From Kiritimatiellia bacterium (GTDB lineage: Bacteria > Verrucomicrobiota > Kiritimatiellia > RFP12 > UBA1067): DNA of 5,609 nt. The notes under the pieces were generated by a model. That model saw only the letters and a list, made by a program, of their open reading frames with translations, did no database searches and was not told the origin of the DNA. The DNA lies in assembly GCA_017521065.1 (NCBI GenBank), contig JAFXEA010000097.1, positions 1-5,609 of the forward strand, in the 5' to 3' direction. Position numbers and translations under genes: made by a program. Shown piece by piece: positions 1 through 5,609 of this stretch. Position 1 is the stretch's first letter, and each line of letters starts with the position of its first letter.

Positions 1-1247
1 TCGGGAACATCGAGATTAAGGCAGGCGAACTTGCCGCAGTTGCTGTAAACCTTCACCTTTCCGACGTTTCCGAACCAGTCTTTTACCTGCTCATAGTCCT
101 TTTTTGCGCGTTCAGGACGCACCCAGCCGCCGTTGTTGCATACAGTAACATAGATATTATCAGGCATCTTGCGGTCGGGCACATTCCTGTATGTGCTGTA
201 CGCCATCTGCGTAACATATCCCTTCACACCCTCTCGCTTCAGACGCTCAGCGATGTCGATGGTATAATCCCAAATCTGCTCGTTTGACTCGCATCTCGGA
301 TCCTTCGCCTTGGCATACGCCGCCGTGCAGTCAGGACAATAGCAGTGAACCGTCCCGTCCTCCGGCATGATGTCCACATATTCCCCGTAGCGGCAGTTGC
401 CGTTACTCCACTTCTCAAGTCCACGCGATGACGGCGGCTGCCCGGTGAGATATGCCTTCACATCCTGATAAATCTCCTCCCTGAATCCCTTCGACGAGAA
501 GCAGAACTTGTTGTTCTTATAGAGCGGTGGCTTGCCTGTATCCATTATGTCGCGCGTTCCGTTCTTCTTCATCTGAAAATATTCCGGATTGGTCTTTCCG
601 AAACGCTGAACGTACTTGAAGAACCTCAAGCCATGGCAGCACGGAACCGGACGCGTATGCATTCTGAGTCTAAGTCCGAGAAGCTCCGCGTGTTTTTTCT
701 TCTTGGCTATAACAGGGTCGTGCCATTCGCCCAATCGCGCTGAATAGTGCCGCTCCGTCAAAACAGGCGCAGATACGATATTCATCTCAGGCACCTCGAA
801 CGATTTGCGTTTCGGAACTATCTCTCCCAATTCTCCCGGAAAGTAAAACCGGCATCCAACATACTTTTCCAGAAACTCATACGCGCCGAACAATGTCGCC
901 CTAGGGAAAACGCCGTTGAGCGGATTTCTGTTCTCGTCGAAGCCTGCGATATATATTGTGTTTCCGCTTGTGCGCATGACAAAACCATCCTGCGGAAGTT
1001 TTGAGATATCCACCCCTGCCGCACAGCTCCATGCGTTCGTTCCAAGAACAATGGAAGTTTTCGCGGGATTGAGCTTCGTCCTGACCGGCACGTTCACACC
1101 GAGCGCACGGGAGAGAAAATTGGTCATCTCCTGGGCGGCGAACCATGCAACACGCTGATTACGCCACGCTCGCGGAGCGACAACAACCTCTGTATTCTGC
1201 GGAGTAAAATTCAACGCCGCCGCCAACATCAAAAATCCAATGTTCAT
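1..1247 (-). CDS. DUF4838 domain protein, putative exported glycoside hydrolase (3' end outside window)
   Basis: The frame is open from an ATG at 1245-1247 to the window edge, giving 415 codons without a stop; the C-terminal part is missing. The N-terminus (MNIGFLMLAAALNF) is hydrophobic and could be a short signal peptide, but it lacks the usual basic n-region. Residues about 20-150 resemble the alpha/beta domain that precedes the barrel in GH67 and GH20-type enzymes, including the signature ATLFGAYEFLEKYVGCRFYFPGELGEIVPK region (115-145, split here by position). Residues about 160-415 match the DUF4838 barrel: NPEYFQMKKNG (220-230), VDIMPEDG (291-298) and a CxCxxC cluster HCYCPDC (301-307). 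By family knowledge, DUF4838 proteins are predicted glycosidases of polysaccharide-degrading PVC and Bacteroidetes species; no substrate is established here. It lies 151 bp downstream of the beta-helix gene on the same strand. The family call is firm and the enzymatic role is inferred. Confidence 0.85.
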   Translation of the reverse strand, partial: MNIGFLMLAAALNFTPQNTEVVVAPRAWRNQRVAWFAAQEMTNFLSRALGVNVPVRTKLNPAKTSIVLGTNAWSCAAGVDISKLPQDGFVMRTSGNTIYIAGFDENRNPLNGVFPRATLFGAYEFLEKYVGCRFYFPGELGEIVPKRKSFEVPEMNIVSAPVLTERHYSARLGEWHDPVIAKKKKHAELLGLRLRMHTRPVPCCHGLRFFKYVQRFGKTNPEYFQMKKNGTRDIMDTGKPPLYKNNKFCFSSKGFREEIYQDVKAYLTGQPPSSRGLEKWSNGNCRYGEYVDIMPEDGTVHCYCPDCTAAYAKAKDPRCESNEQIWDYTIDIAERLKREGVKGYVTQMAYSTYRNVPDRKMPDNIYVTVCNNGGWVRPERAKKDYEQVKDWFGNVGKVKVYSNCGKFACLNLDVP

Positions 1248-1270
1248 ATTCTCTTCTCTCTTTTCTCTTT
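1248..1270 (-). promoter_or_regulatory. Purine-only leader with weak Shine-Dalgarno upstream of the DUF4838 gene
   Basis: Read on the minus strand, the 21-22 bases just before the ATG (about 1249-1270) are purines only apart from the final T next to the start. They contain AGAGAAGAG rather than a clean AGGAGG. This probably acts as a weak or extended ribosome binding site. The frame stays open upstream through the hairpin repeats without a better start, which supports the ATG at 1245-1247. Confidence 0.45.
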
Positions 1271-1272
1271 GC

Positions 1273-1304
1273 TCAAGGGCAACGGGGACGTTGCCCCTCC
1301 CAAA
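1273..1304 (-). repeat. REP-like palindromic element, copy A
   Basis: This 32-bp element is identical to the one at 1357-1388. On the minus strand it reads TTTGGGAG, then stem GGGCAACG, loop TCCC, stem CGTTGCCC, then TTGA. The 8-bp stem is perfect (1277-1296 on the plus strand). There is no T-run after the hairpin on either strand, so it is not a standard intrinsic terminator. The GGAG head next to a GC-rich hairpin resembles REP elements that carry GTAG or GGAG at the base of the stem. Confidence 0.8.
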
Positions 1305-1318
1305 CACGAACGGACACT

Positions 1319-1345
1319 GGGAGGGTCGCCGTCCTCGGCGACCGC
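1319..1345 (+). repeat. REP-like palindromic element, diverged copy in opposite orientation
   Basis: On the plus strand it reads TGGGAG, stem GGTCGCCG (1324-1331), loop TCCT (1332-1335), stem CGGCGACC (1336-1343). It aligns without gaps to the minus-strand copies at 1273-1304 and 1357-1388. Head and loop are conserved, while three stem pairs are exchanged with compensation: G-C to T-A at pair 3, A-T to G-C at pair 5 and A-T to C-G at pair 6. It is therefore the same element family, inverted, with selection for the fold. Confidence 0.75.
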
Positions 1346-1356
1346 CTGCCGCACAA

Positions 1357-1388
1357 TCAAGGGCAACGGGGACGTTGCCCCTCCCAAA
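1357..1388 (-). repeat. REP-like palindromic element, copy B
   Basis: This is the second identical 32-bp copy, 84 bp from copy A, with unrelated flanking bases on both sides (so the identity is confined to the element). Its hairpin (1361-1380) starts 18 bases after the stop codon of the beta-helix gene. It could therefore protect that mRNA's 3' end or reduce read-through into the DUF4838 gene; no U-tract follows the stem. Confidence 0.8.
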
Positions 1389-1398
1389 GCACCACCCT

Positions 1399-4300
1399 TC
1401 ACCTAATGCTCAGCACCATGCCCTTAAGCATATATACGCTCTTGATAATTGCCGCTCCTGGATTTTCCGCGTCAGCCAAGAACGCGAAGCGGAACTCTTT
1501 CGCCGGATCCAATGCTCTAACGCGAACCGTGTGAGCACCGGCCGGATACGTCCCAACAACCTCGCCGCCGAATGTCACTTCAAGCGTTCCGCCTGAAACA
1601 TCAAATGTAAAATCGTAAAAGCCCTTAGACGAAACCGTTCCCGCTACCGCCCCTGACGGAATGATCAATCCACCGGCGGCATTTGTCGTGACAGTCGGCG
1701 ACACATCCGTCAACACGAGACGCCGACCTATCCTGTCGGCAAATGCCGGACGCCAGTCGTACTCAACTGCGCCGATATCGATCTTCGCATTTAGGACACG
1801 AGGCGTTCCATGAATATCCTTCGCACCTTCAATCTCGCCAGACACAAACGAATTGTCGCCCGCATCAATCGCAACGCTACCTGGCAGCAGCCTGTAATCC
1901 GCACCGATTCCAATCTTCGCCGCACTCTGATCAAACTTGCAGTTGCCGCAGTTCTCCGCCTTCAAGGTTGAGGTATTTACTTCTGCCGCGAAAATGCAAT
2001 TCGTCGCATAGACCGTTCCATACCAACGGTCGGAACCGTAAAGAATCACCGAATTGATCACACACCTGTGGCCGTTGGCACTGGTGGTGTAAAGGACCTG
2101 TGCACTTCTTTCGTCATGCATCGTGTTCGTTCCGATTGTACAGGACTCCACCCGTGAAGAATAACCGATCGTACCGTTACCTCGGTTTCCGTCTATAATA
2201 CAGCCAATATATGCACAGGAGGATCCGGCCGCACAATCCGTGGTTGTACCGGTTCCCGTACCACCAATGTTTCCTATGATGCGGCAACGTTTTACATTGA
2301 CCCGGAAAAGAGTCGCATAATGGCTGTAGTTGTTAGAGACAATGCACTCTTCCATGGCTGACCGTCCCGTGTTCACTGTCAACACCGCAGCTCCATAATA
2401 ATCATATGACGACGTCTCACCGGTGCCTATCTTTTCCGTATGTCCACCAGTAAGAGTAAATCCGCGCAGAACGGAACCATTGTTCGCATAGACGCATCTG
2501 ACCGCCCCCGGGCCGTTGCCATGCGCATTCGCCGTCTCGTCATTCGATGCCGCGCCGACGATGAACGTATCTTCCGCGCCATGAGTGGATTCGAGCGTCA
2601 CCCCATCAGGGATGATTACTCGACAAAGCGAATTCGCCTTATCCAAGTACTTCCTCGCGCCTTCCGCCTCGCCATATGTTCCCGGCGCAACACGAATTAT
2701 GTCGCCGCTGACTGCTTTCGCCGTTGCCGCACGGATTGTCGCCTTCGCCTGATTAGGCCAACCTCCGTTATTGGCATCATCTCCACCATTCTGCGCAACA
2801 TACCACACATTTGTGTAAATCGCCTTTATTGAAGTGACAGCTCCATCAACAACAGACGGTGTGAATGTGTATGTACCGTCAGTTGATGTTAATATTTCAC
2901 CGTTAATATCGAATCCGACGAAAGGACGCTTTGAGAAATCAGTTGCCGTCACCGTAATTTCGTGTGCCGATGTGATGGCGTTTGTTCCTGTGCCTATGCC
3001 GGAAACCGACATTCCGCTGTCCCTCGTGTCAATTACCATTACGGGCAGGGCGGGATCATTCCAGACCGCACCAAGCCGCATTTTTCCATTATGAAGAACC
3101 GGTATGCGCCCATCGACATCTGACGCCATCACAGAACGCGATGTGCCGTTCAGGTCACTTTCGTAGGAAAGCGCATCTATAGCGGGAGAAAGAACTCCAA
3201 GCCGATAGTCGCGTGCGTCAGCATCTCCAAAAACGGGATTGTCAAACGCCTGCGAGTTACCCCAGGGGCTTTCACTAATGGTAGTTCTGTCAGTCAGGCC
3301 ATATACAAGCGCCCCACGAAGATACGTAGAAGGGCCATCCACTCTTTTACGGCCATCGGGGTTATCTGCATTTCTCAGATCGTATGTGCAGAAATGTGTG
3401 TGCGCCTGATTGTGAATGGCAGAGGACACCCATGTCCCATTGTCATTTGTGATACGATTGCCGGCGAACACACACGCGATGAATGCGCCATAATATGTGG
3501 TGTACTGGCCTGACTTGTTTTCAAATATTCTATCCCGCTGATGGACTCCATAACAAGTCGCCGGATATTGGGCTGTTGCGTAATTGTTGGAGATGATGCA
3601 GTCAAGACTGTACAAGCGATAACTGCCGGAACAGAATGCCGAGCCGAATTGCGCAAGCCCCGACTGGCTCGCGGGTGAATAGCAACCCGTAATAGTAAAT
3701 CCCTGAATATAGGCCGGCAAGGCAGTTGTTTGCATATAGACACCACCTATCGCGCCATCACCATTTCCGCCGGTATCCGGATCGGGTGCGCCAACGATGA
3801 AGGTTTTTTCGGGACCTTCGGTTGCAACGAAGCCTATGTTCTTGGTGGAGAACAGCCGCCGTTTACTTGTATATGTCACCCCTTTTGATGTATTGCTCGC
3901 AATCGCAACTCCGTTGCTGTAAAAGCCCGGAGCGACAAGTACGACCGGATAGCTTCCGGTCGAGTCATCATGTGCCTCCTGAAGCGTCTTCTTGGGGCCA
4001 TGAATCGTCCCCTCTTCGTGCACTGCCGCTGTACCATCCCATTCATCATTGCCGTGTTCAGCATCGGCATAGAATATTCCCGTTGCCTTGTAGCCCGTTA
4101 AAGTAACAGTAGTATCCTCGGCTGGATACGGGTCAAGCGCGACACGCACCCAATTTCCATCGCCATATTGTGGAAAACGGTAGATATTTTGACTTCTTAT
4201 TTGATCAGTTCCCGCAATGGCAAACGTACGTTGCCCATCCGTCAATCCGGCAGGACGCATCTTGTAGATGCAGGGGATTGCAGCAGGCGAGAATGTGGCA

Positions 4301-4455
4301 TTCTTTGCAAATGACTGAATCTCGCCATCTATCTCAACCTCCATGGCCGAACCGAATTTCACGGTCAGAGTTCCTGCGGAAACCTCTGCCGCATAAATCA
4401 CCGCCGCACCAAGCGCTACGCGAAATGCATATGAATGAAGACTGAAAATGTTCAT
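1399..4455 (-). CDS. Large exported protein with two tandem right-handed beta-helix units
   Basis: Complete gene of 1018 residues. Residues 1-27 form a signal peptide with probable cleavage after VSA. Residues 28-125 are a beta-rich N-terminal domain. Unit 1 (about 127-465) and unit 2 (about 550-898) share the same order: a HGNDEWDG / NGGDDANNG opening, a VAPGxY motif (174-179; 589-594), TFIVGA (218-223; 630-635), GFTITG / GFTLTG (252-257; 665-670), then helix coils with repeated Cys-x-Ile...Asn turns. Each unit closes with DYRL...AIDA...GAV (416-464; 853-897), as in 'choice-of-anchor Q' proteins. An Ig-like linker (466-549) joins the units, and a beta-sandwich-like domain (905-1018) ends the protein. 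There is no anchor, PEP-CTERM tail or autotransporter barrel. By fold, such proteins bind or cleave polysaccharides, but no lyase catalytic residues can be assigned. The start is set by AAAGGA seven bases upstream of the ATG. Confidence 0.88.
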   Translation of the reverse strand: MNIFSLHSYAFRVALGAAVIYAAEVSAGTLTVKFGSAMEVEIDGEIQSFAKNATFSPAAIPCIYKMRPAGLTDGQRTFAIAGTDQIRSQNIYRFPQYGDGNWVRVALDPYPAEDTTVTLTGYKATGIFYADAEHGNDEWDGTAAVHEEGTIHGPKKTLQEAHDDSTGSYPVVLVAPGFYSNGVAIASNTSKGVTYTSKRRLFSTKNIGFVATEGPEKTFIVGAPDPDTGGNGDGAIGGVYMQTTALPAYIQGFTITGCYSPASQSGLAQFGSAFCSGSYRLYSLDCIISNNYATAQYPATCYGVHQRDRIFENKSGQYTTYYGAFIACVFAGNRITNDNGTWVSSAIHNQAHTHFCTYDLRNADNPDGRKRVDGPSTYLRGALVYGLTDRTTISESPWGNSQAFDNPVFGDADARDYRLGVLSPAIDALSYESDLNGTSRSVMASDVDGRIPVLHNGKMRLGAVWNDPALPVMVIDTRDSGMSVSGIGTGTNAITSAHEITVTATDFSKRPFVGFDINGEILTSTDGTYTFTPSVVDGAVTSIKAIYTNVWYVAQNGGDDANNGGWPNQAKATIRAATAKAVSGDIIRVAPGTYGEAEGARKYLDKANSLCRVIIPDGVTLESTHGAEDTFIVGAASNDETANAHGNGPGAVRCVYANNGSVLRGFTLTGGHTEKIGTGETSSYDYYGAAVLTVNTGRSAMEECIVSNNYSHYATLFRVNVKRCRIIGNIGGTGTGTTTDCAAGSSCAYIGCIIDGNRGNGTIGYSSRVESCTIGTNTMHDERSAQVLYTTSANGHRCVINSVILYGSDRWYGTVYATNCIFAAEVNTSTLKAENCGNCKFDQSAAKIGIGADYRLLPGSVAIDAGDNSFVSGEIEGAKDIHGTPRVLNAKIDIGAVEYDWRPAFADRIGRRLVLTDVSPTVTTNAAGGLIIPSGAVAGTVSSKGFYDFTFDVSGGTLEVTFGGEVVGTYPAGAHTVRVRALDPAKEFRFAFLADAENPGAAIIKSVYMLKGMVLSIR

Positions 4456-4462
4456 GCCATAT

Positions 4463-4468
4463 TCCTTT
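4463..4468 (-). promoter_or_regulatory. Ribosome binding site that decides the beta-helix gene start
   Basis: AAAGGA on the minus strand ends seven bases before the ATG at 4453-4455, the usual spacing. A second ATG at 4458-4460 is only two bases from it and opens a frame that reads ATG GCA TGA, whose stop overlaps the true start as ATGA. The spacing favours 4455. Confidence 0.65.
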
Positions 4469-4502
4469 CTCTTTTATAAACATTGTAATTTTACCAAACC
4501 AT

Positions 4503-4540
4503 CCCCTTTTCCCCCACACCCCCATTTGGGGGCGGGGTAG
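4503..4540 (-). other. G-run tract with CCCCC-AAAT-GGGGG hairpin in the beta-helix gene leader
   Basis: On the minus strand there are G-runs of 5, 5 and 4 bases (complements of 4519-4523, 4511-4515 and 4503-4506), separated by TGT and AAAA. The first run also pairs with a C-run (complement of 4528-4532) to give a 5-bp hairpin with an AAAT loop. The tract lies 47-85 bases upstream of the start codon. Hairpin and G-stacking would compete for the same run. No T-tract follows, so it does not look like an intrinsic terminator for the upstream gene. Confidence 0.5.
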
Positions 4541-4541
4541 A

Positions 4542-4571
4542 ATCATATTTTCCTATGGAATAATGTGTACG
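4542..4571 (-). promoter_or_regulatory. Possible sigma70-type promoter for the beta-helix gene
   Basis: TATGAT (complement of 4542-4547) matches five of six bases of the -10 consensus. An 18-base spacer separates it from CGTACA (complement of 4566-4571), a weak -35 matching three of six. Transcription from here would give a leader of about 80 bases containing the G-run hairpin. Another -10-like TACAAT lies nearer the gene, but without a -35. This is a weak call. Confidence 0.25.
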
Positions 4572-4589
4572 TGAGTGCCGTTATCACGT
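4569..4589. promoter_or_regulatory. Inverted repeat ACGTGA-N9-TCACGT, possible operator
   Basis: There are perfect 6-bp arms at 4569-4574 and 4584-4589 with a 9-base centre. It lies 39 bases beyond the stop of the ATPase gene and overlaps the possible -35 of the beta-helix gene promoter. It may be a regulator binding site. As an RNA hairpin it would be weak, and no T-tract follows it. Confidence 0.35.
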
Positions 4590-4627
4590 TTGGAGAATCT
4601 AATGTATCTACTTCCAGCTAAATCAAA

Positions 4628-5609
4628 TCATAGAGGCAGCCTATAAATCATATCTTCTGGGATTCTATCTCGTTGCAAAAACATTACAAAATATATTGGA
4701 AGATATTCACTCTTTTCGTCCCTTGAATAATTTGCATTGCTCAAAACCACGGACTGTTTGATTCCGTACTCAGCATTGCCAAGCAGATTGTCCAATGCCG
4801 GATGCGATTTGTAGTGTCTGCCGGATTTCACCTCAATGGGTTTTACCAATCCATTATGTTCGACAAGAAAATCAACCTCACCTACCTTGCGTGAACTGAA
4901 GTAATAAAGGGGGAATCCATGAGCATGAAGTTCTTGCGCAACAAAATTCTCATACACTGAGCCAAAATTTATCTCGGTTTCCCCTGACAGGATTCTCAGT
5001 TGGATTCCATCACCGTACATTGCCGCAAGCAATCCAACATCATTCATGTAAAGCTTGAAAAAAGACGATTCCCGTGACAGCCGCAACGGAATTCTAGGAT
5101 CAGATGCAGAGTTTACGCAAAGTCCTATCCCCGCAGCCTCCAACCACATGAAATTATCCTCGAATCGTTCAAACCTCCCACCCTTCTTCAAATCGGAAAT
5201 GAAGAACCTCTTGTTTTCCTTTCTCAACTCTTCCGGAATCAAATCAAGCACCTTACCTATCTTCAATTTGTTTTTCGCGTCATACTTTGAGGCATCCTTG
5301 CGATACTCCCGTAATATGGCACGTTGCTCTGAAACCACTGCGGAAATGTTGTTCGTATCAAGGTATTTTTGAACCGCCGCCGGCATCCCCCCTACCACAA
5401 GATACAGCTTTAAGAGTTCCAGCAGCTTATCATGGACTCCTCGATTCACTGGTTGCCGATTCTTCCAGCATTCCTCCACATGACCGAATAATTCCGGCTT
5501 GAAGCCGCAAGCATTTATGAACTCCTCGAAATCAAGAGGATACATGTCAAGTTCCCGAAGATAACCGACAGGCGCAGAACGTAAATCCTTCAATTCAACC
5601 CCTAAAAGA
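4628..5609 (-). CDS. AAA-type ATPase with DUF4143 C-terminal domain (5' end outside window)
   Basis: The frame stays open to the window edge. A TTG at 5591-5593 is a possible start, but the five codons before it (LLGVE) continue the family pattern 'GSLLGV...L...PVG', so the true start and the Walker A and B motifs lie upstream of the window. Numbering from that TTG: the end of the AAA_14 ATPase core with PVGYLRELDMYPLDFEEF (8-25), a helical middle with VGGMPAAVQKYL (67-78), and the DUF4143 region (about 90-260). The latter ends in GEVDFLVE...PIEVKSG (238-258), with D241, E254 and K256 spaced as in PD-(D/E)XK-fold proteins. Whole family members are about 400-450 residues, so roughly a quarter is missing. 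The family is common, often patchily distributed and of unproven function. Whether the nuclease-like site is active cannot be told from sequence. It is a cytoplasmic protein with no visible signal. Confidence 0.88.
   Translation of the reverse strand, partial: LLGVELKDLRSAPVGYLRELDMYPLDFEEFINACGFKPELFGHVEECWKNRQPVNRGVHDKLLELLKLYLVVGGMPAAVQKYLDTNNISAVVSEQRAILREYRKDASKYDAKNKLKIGKVLDLIPEELRKENKRFFISDLKKGGRFERFEDNFMWLEAAGIGLCVNSASDPRIPLRLSRESSFFKLYMNDVGLLAAMYGDGIQLRILSGETEINFGSVYENFVAQELHAHGFPLYYFSSRKVGEVDFLVEHNGLVKPIEVKSGRHYKSHPALDNLLGNAEYGIKQSVVLSNANYSRDEKSEYLPIYFVMFLQRDRIPEDMIYRLPL

Noticed and set aside
1277..1380. Intrinsic terminators
   Set aside because: The hairpins are strong but none is followed by a T-run on either strand.
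1273..1388. CRISPR array
   Set aside because: Only two identical copies occur, the third is inverted and diverged, spacing is irregular and no cas gene is present.
1240..1596. Plus-strand open frame of 118 codons crossing the hairpin repeats
   Set aside because: It overlaps the ends of two well-supported minus-strand genes and its protein includes translated repeat copies (ATGTLPLP twice). It has no family resemblance and no convincing ribosome binding site.
3375..3746. Minus-strand open frame of 123 codons inside the beta-helix gene
   Set aside because: It is an alternative frame of a gene whose own frame has clear motifs throughout. Its composition is Arg/Ser-rich with no recognisable domain.
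4334..4546. Minus-strand frame of 70 codons spanning the intergenic G-run tract
   Set aside because: It overlaps the signal peptide region of the beta-helix gene in another frame, and its sequence is of low complexity at the start with no domain.
4569..4589. CRP binding site
   Set aside because: The GTGA and TCAC half-sites are too far apart: CRP sites have six bases between TGTGA and TCACA, here there are nine between GTGA and TCAC, and the outer bases differ.
5591..5593. TTG as the true start of the ATPase gene
   Set aside because: The codons before it continue the conserved family sequence, and the ATPase core with Walker motifs would be missing, so the gene runs off the window.

Overview
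The window carries three genes, all on the minus strand, so the order of reading is from high to low coordinates. First is the 3' part of an AAA-type ATPase with a DUF4143 C-terminus (4628-5609, 5' end outside the window). Next is a complete 1018-residue exported protein made of two tandem right-handed beta-helix units (1399-4455). Last is the 5' part of an exported DUF4838 / GH67-N-like protein, a putative glycoside hydrolase (1-1247, 3' end outside the window). I see no RNA gene, transposase, CRISPR array or phage gene.

The organism is probably an uncultured member of the PVC group, most plausibly Kiritimatiellota/Verrucomicrobiota or Lentisphaerae from a gut, rumen or sediment. This is inferred from the moderate GC content, the DUF4838 family, the large exported beta-helix protein with 'choice-of-anchor Q'-like ends, and the hairpin repeats. 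No marker gene fixes it.

The 151-bp gap between the beta-helix gene and the DUF4838 gene (1248-1398) holds the most unusual structure. Three short palindromic elements lie there, two identical 32-bp copies in minus orientation flanking a diverged copy in plus orientation. The diverged copy keeps the TGGGAGGG head and the TCCY loop, but its stem differs by three fully compensated base pairs. This resembles REP elements arranged as a BIME, the non-autonomous repeats linked to RAYT (TnpA_REP) transposases in other bacteria.

The 172-bp gap between the ATPase and the beta-helix gene (4456-4627) has a GTGA/TCAC dyad, a possible promoter and a G-run/hairpin tract, followed by a well-placed ribosome binding site.

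Functionally, the two lower genes look like exported polysaccharide-binding or -processing proteins and may be co-transcribed. The ATPase/DUF4143 gene is a widespread orphan type and probably unrelated to them.
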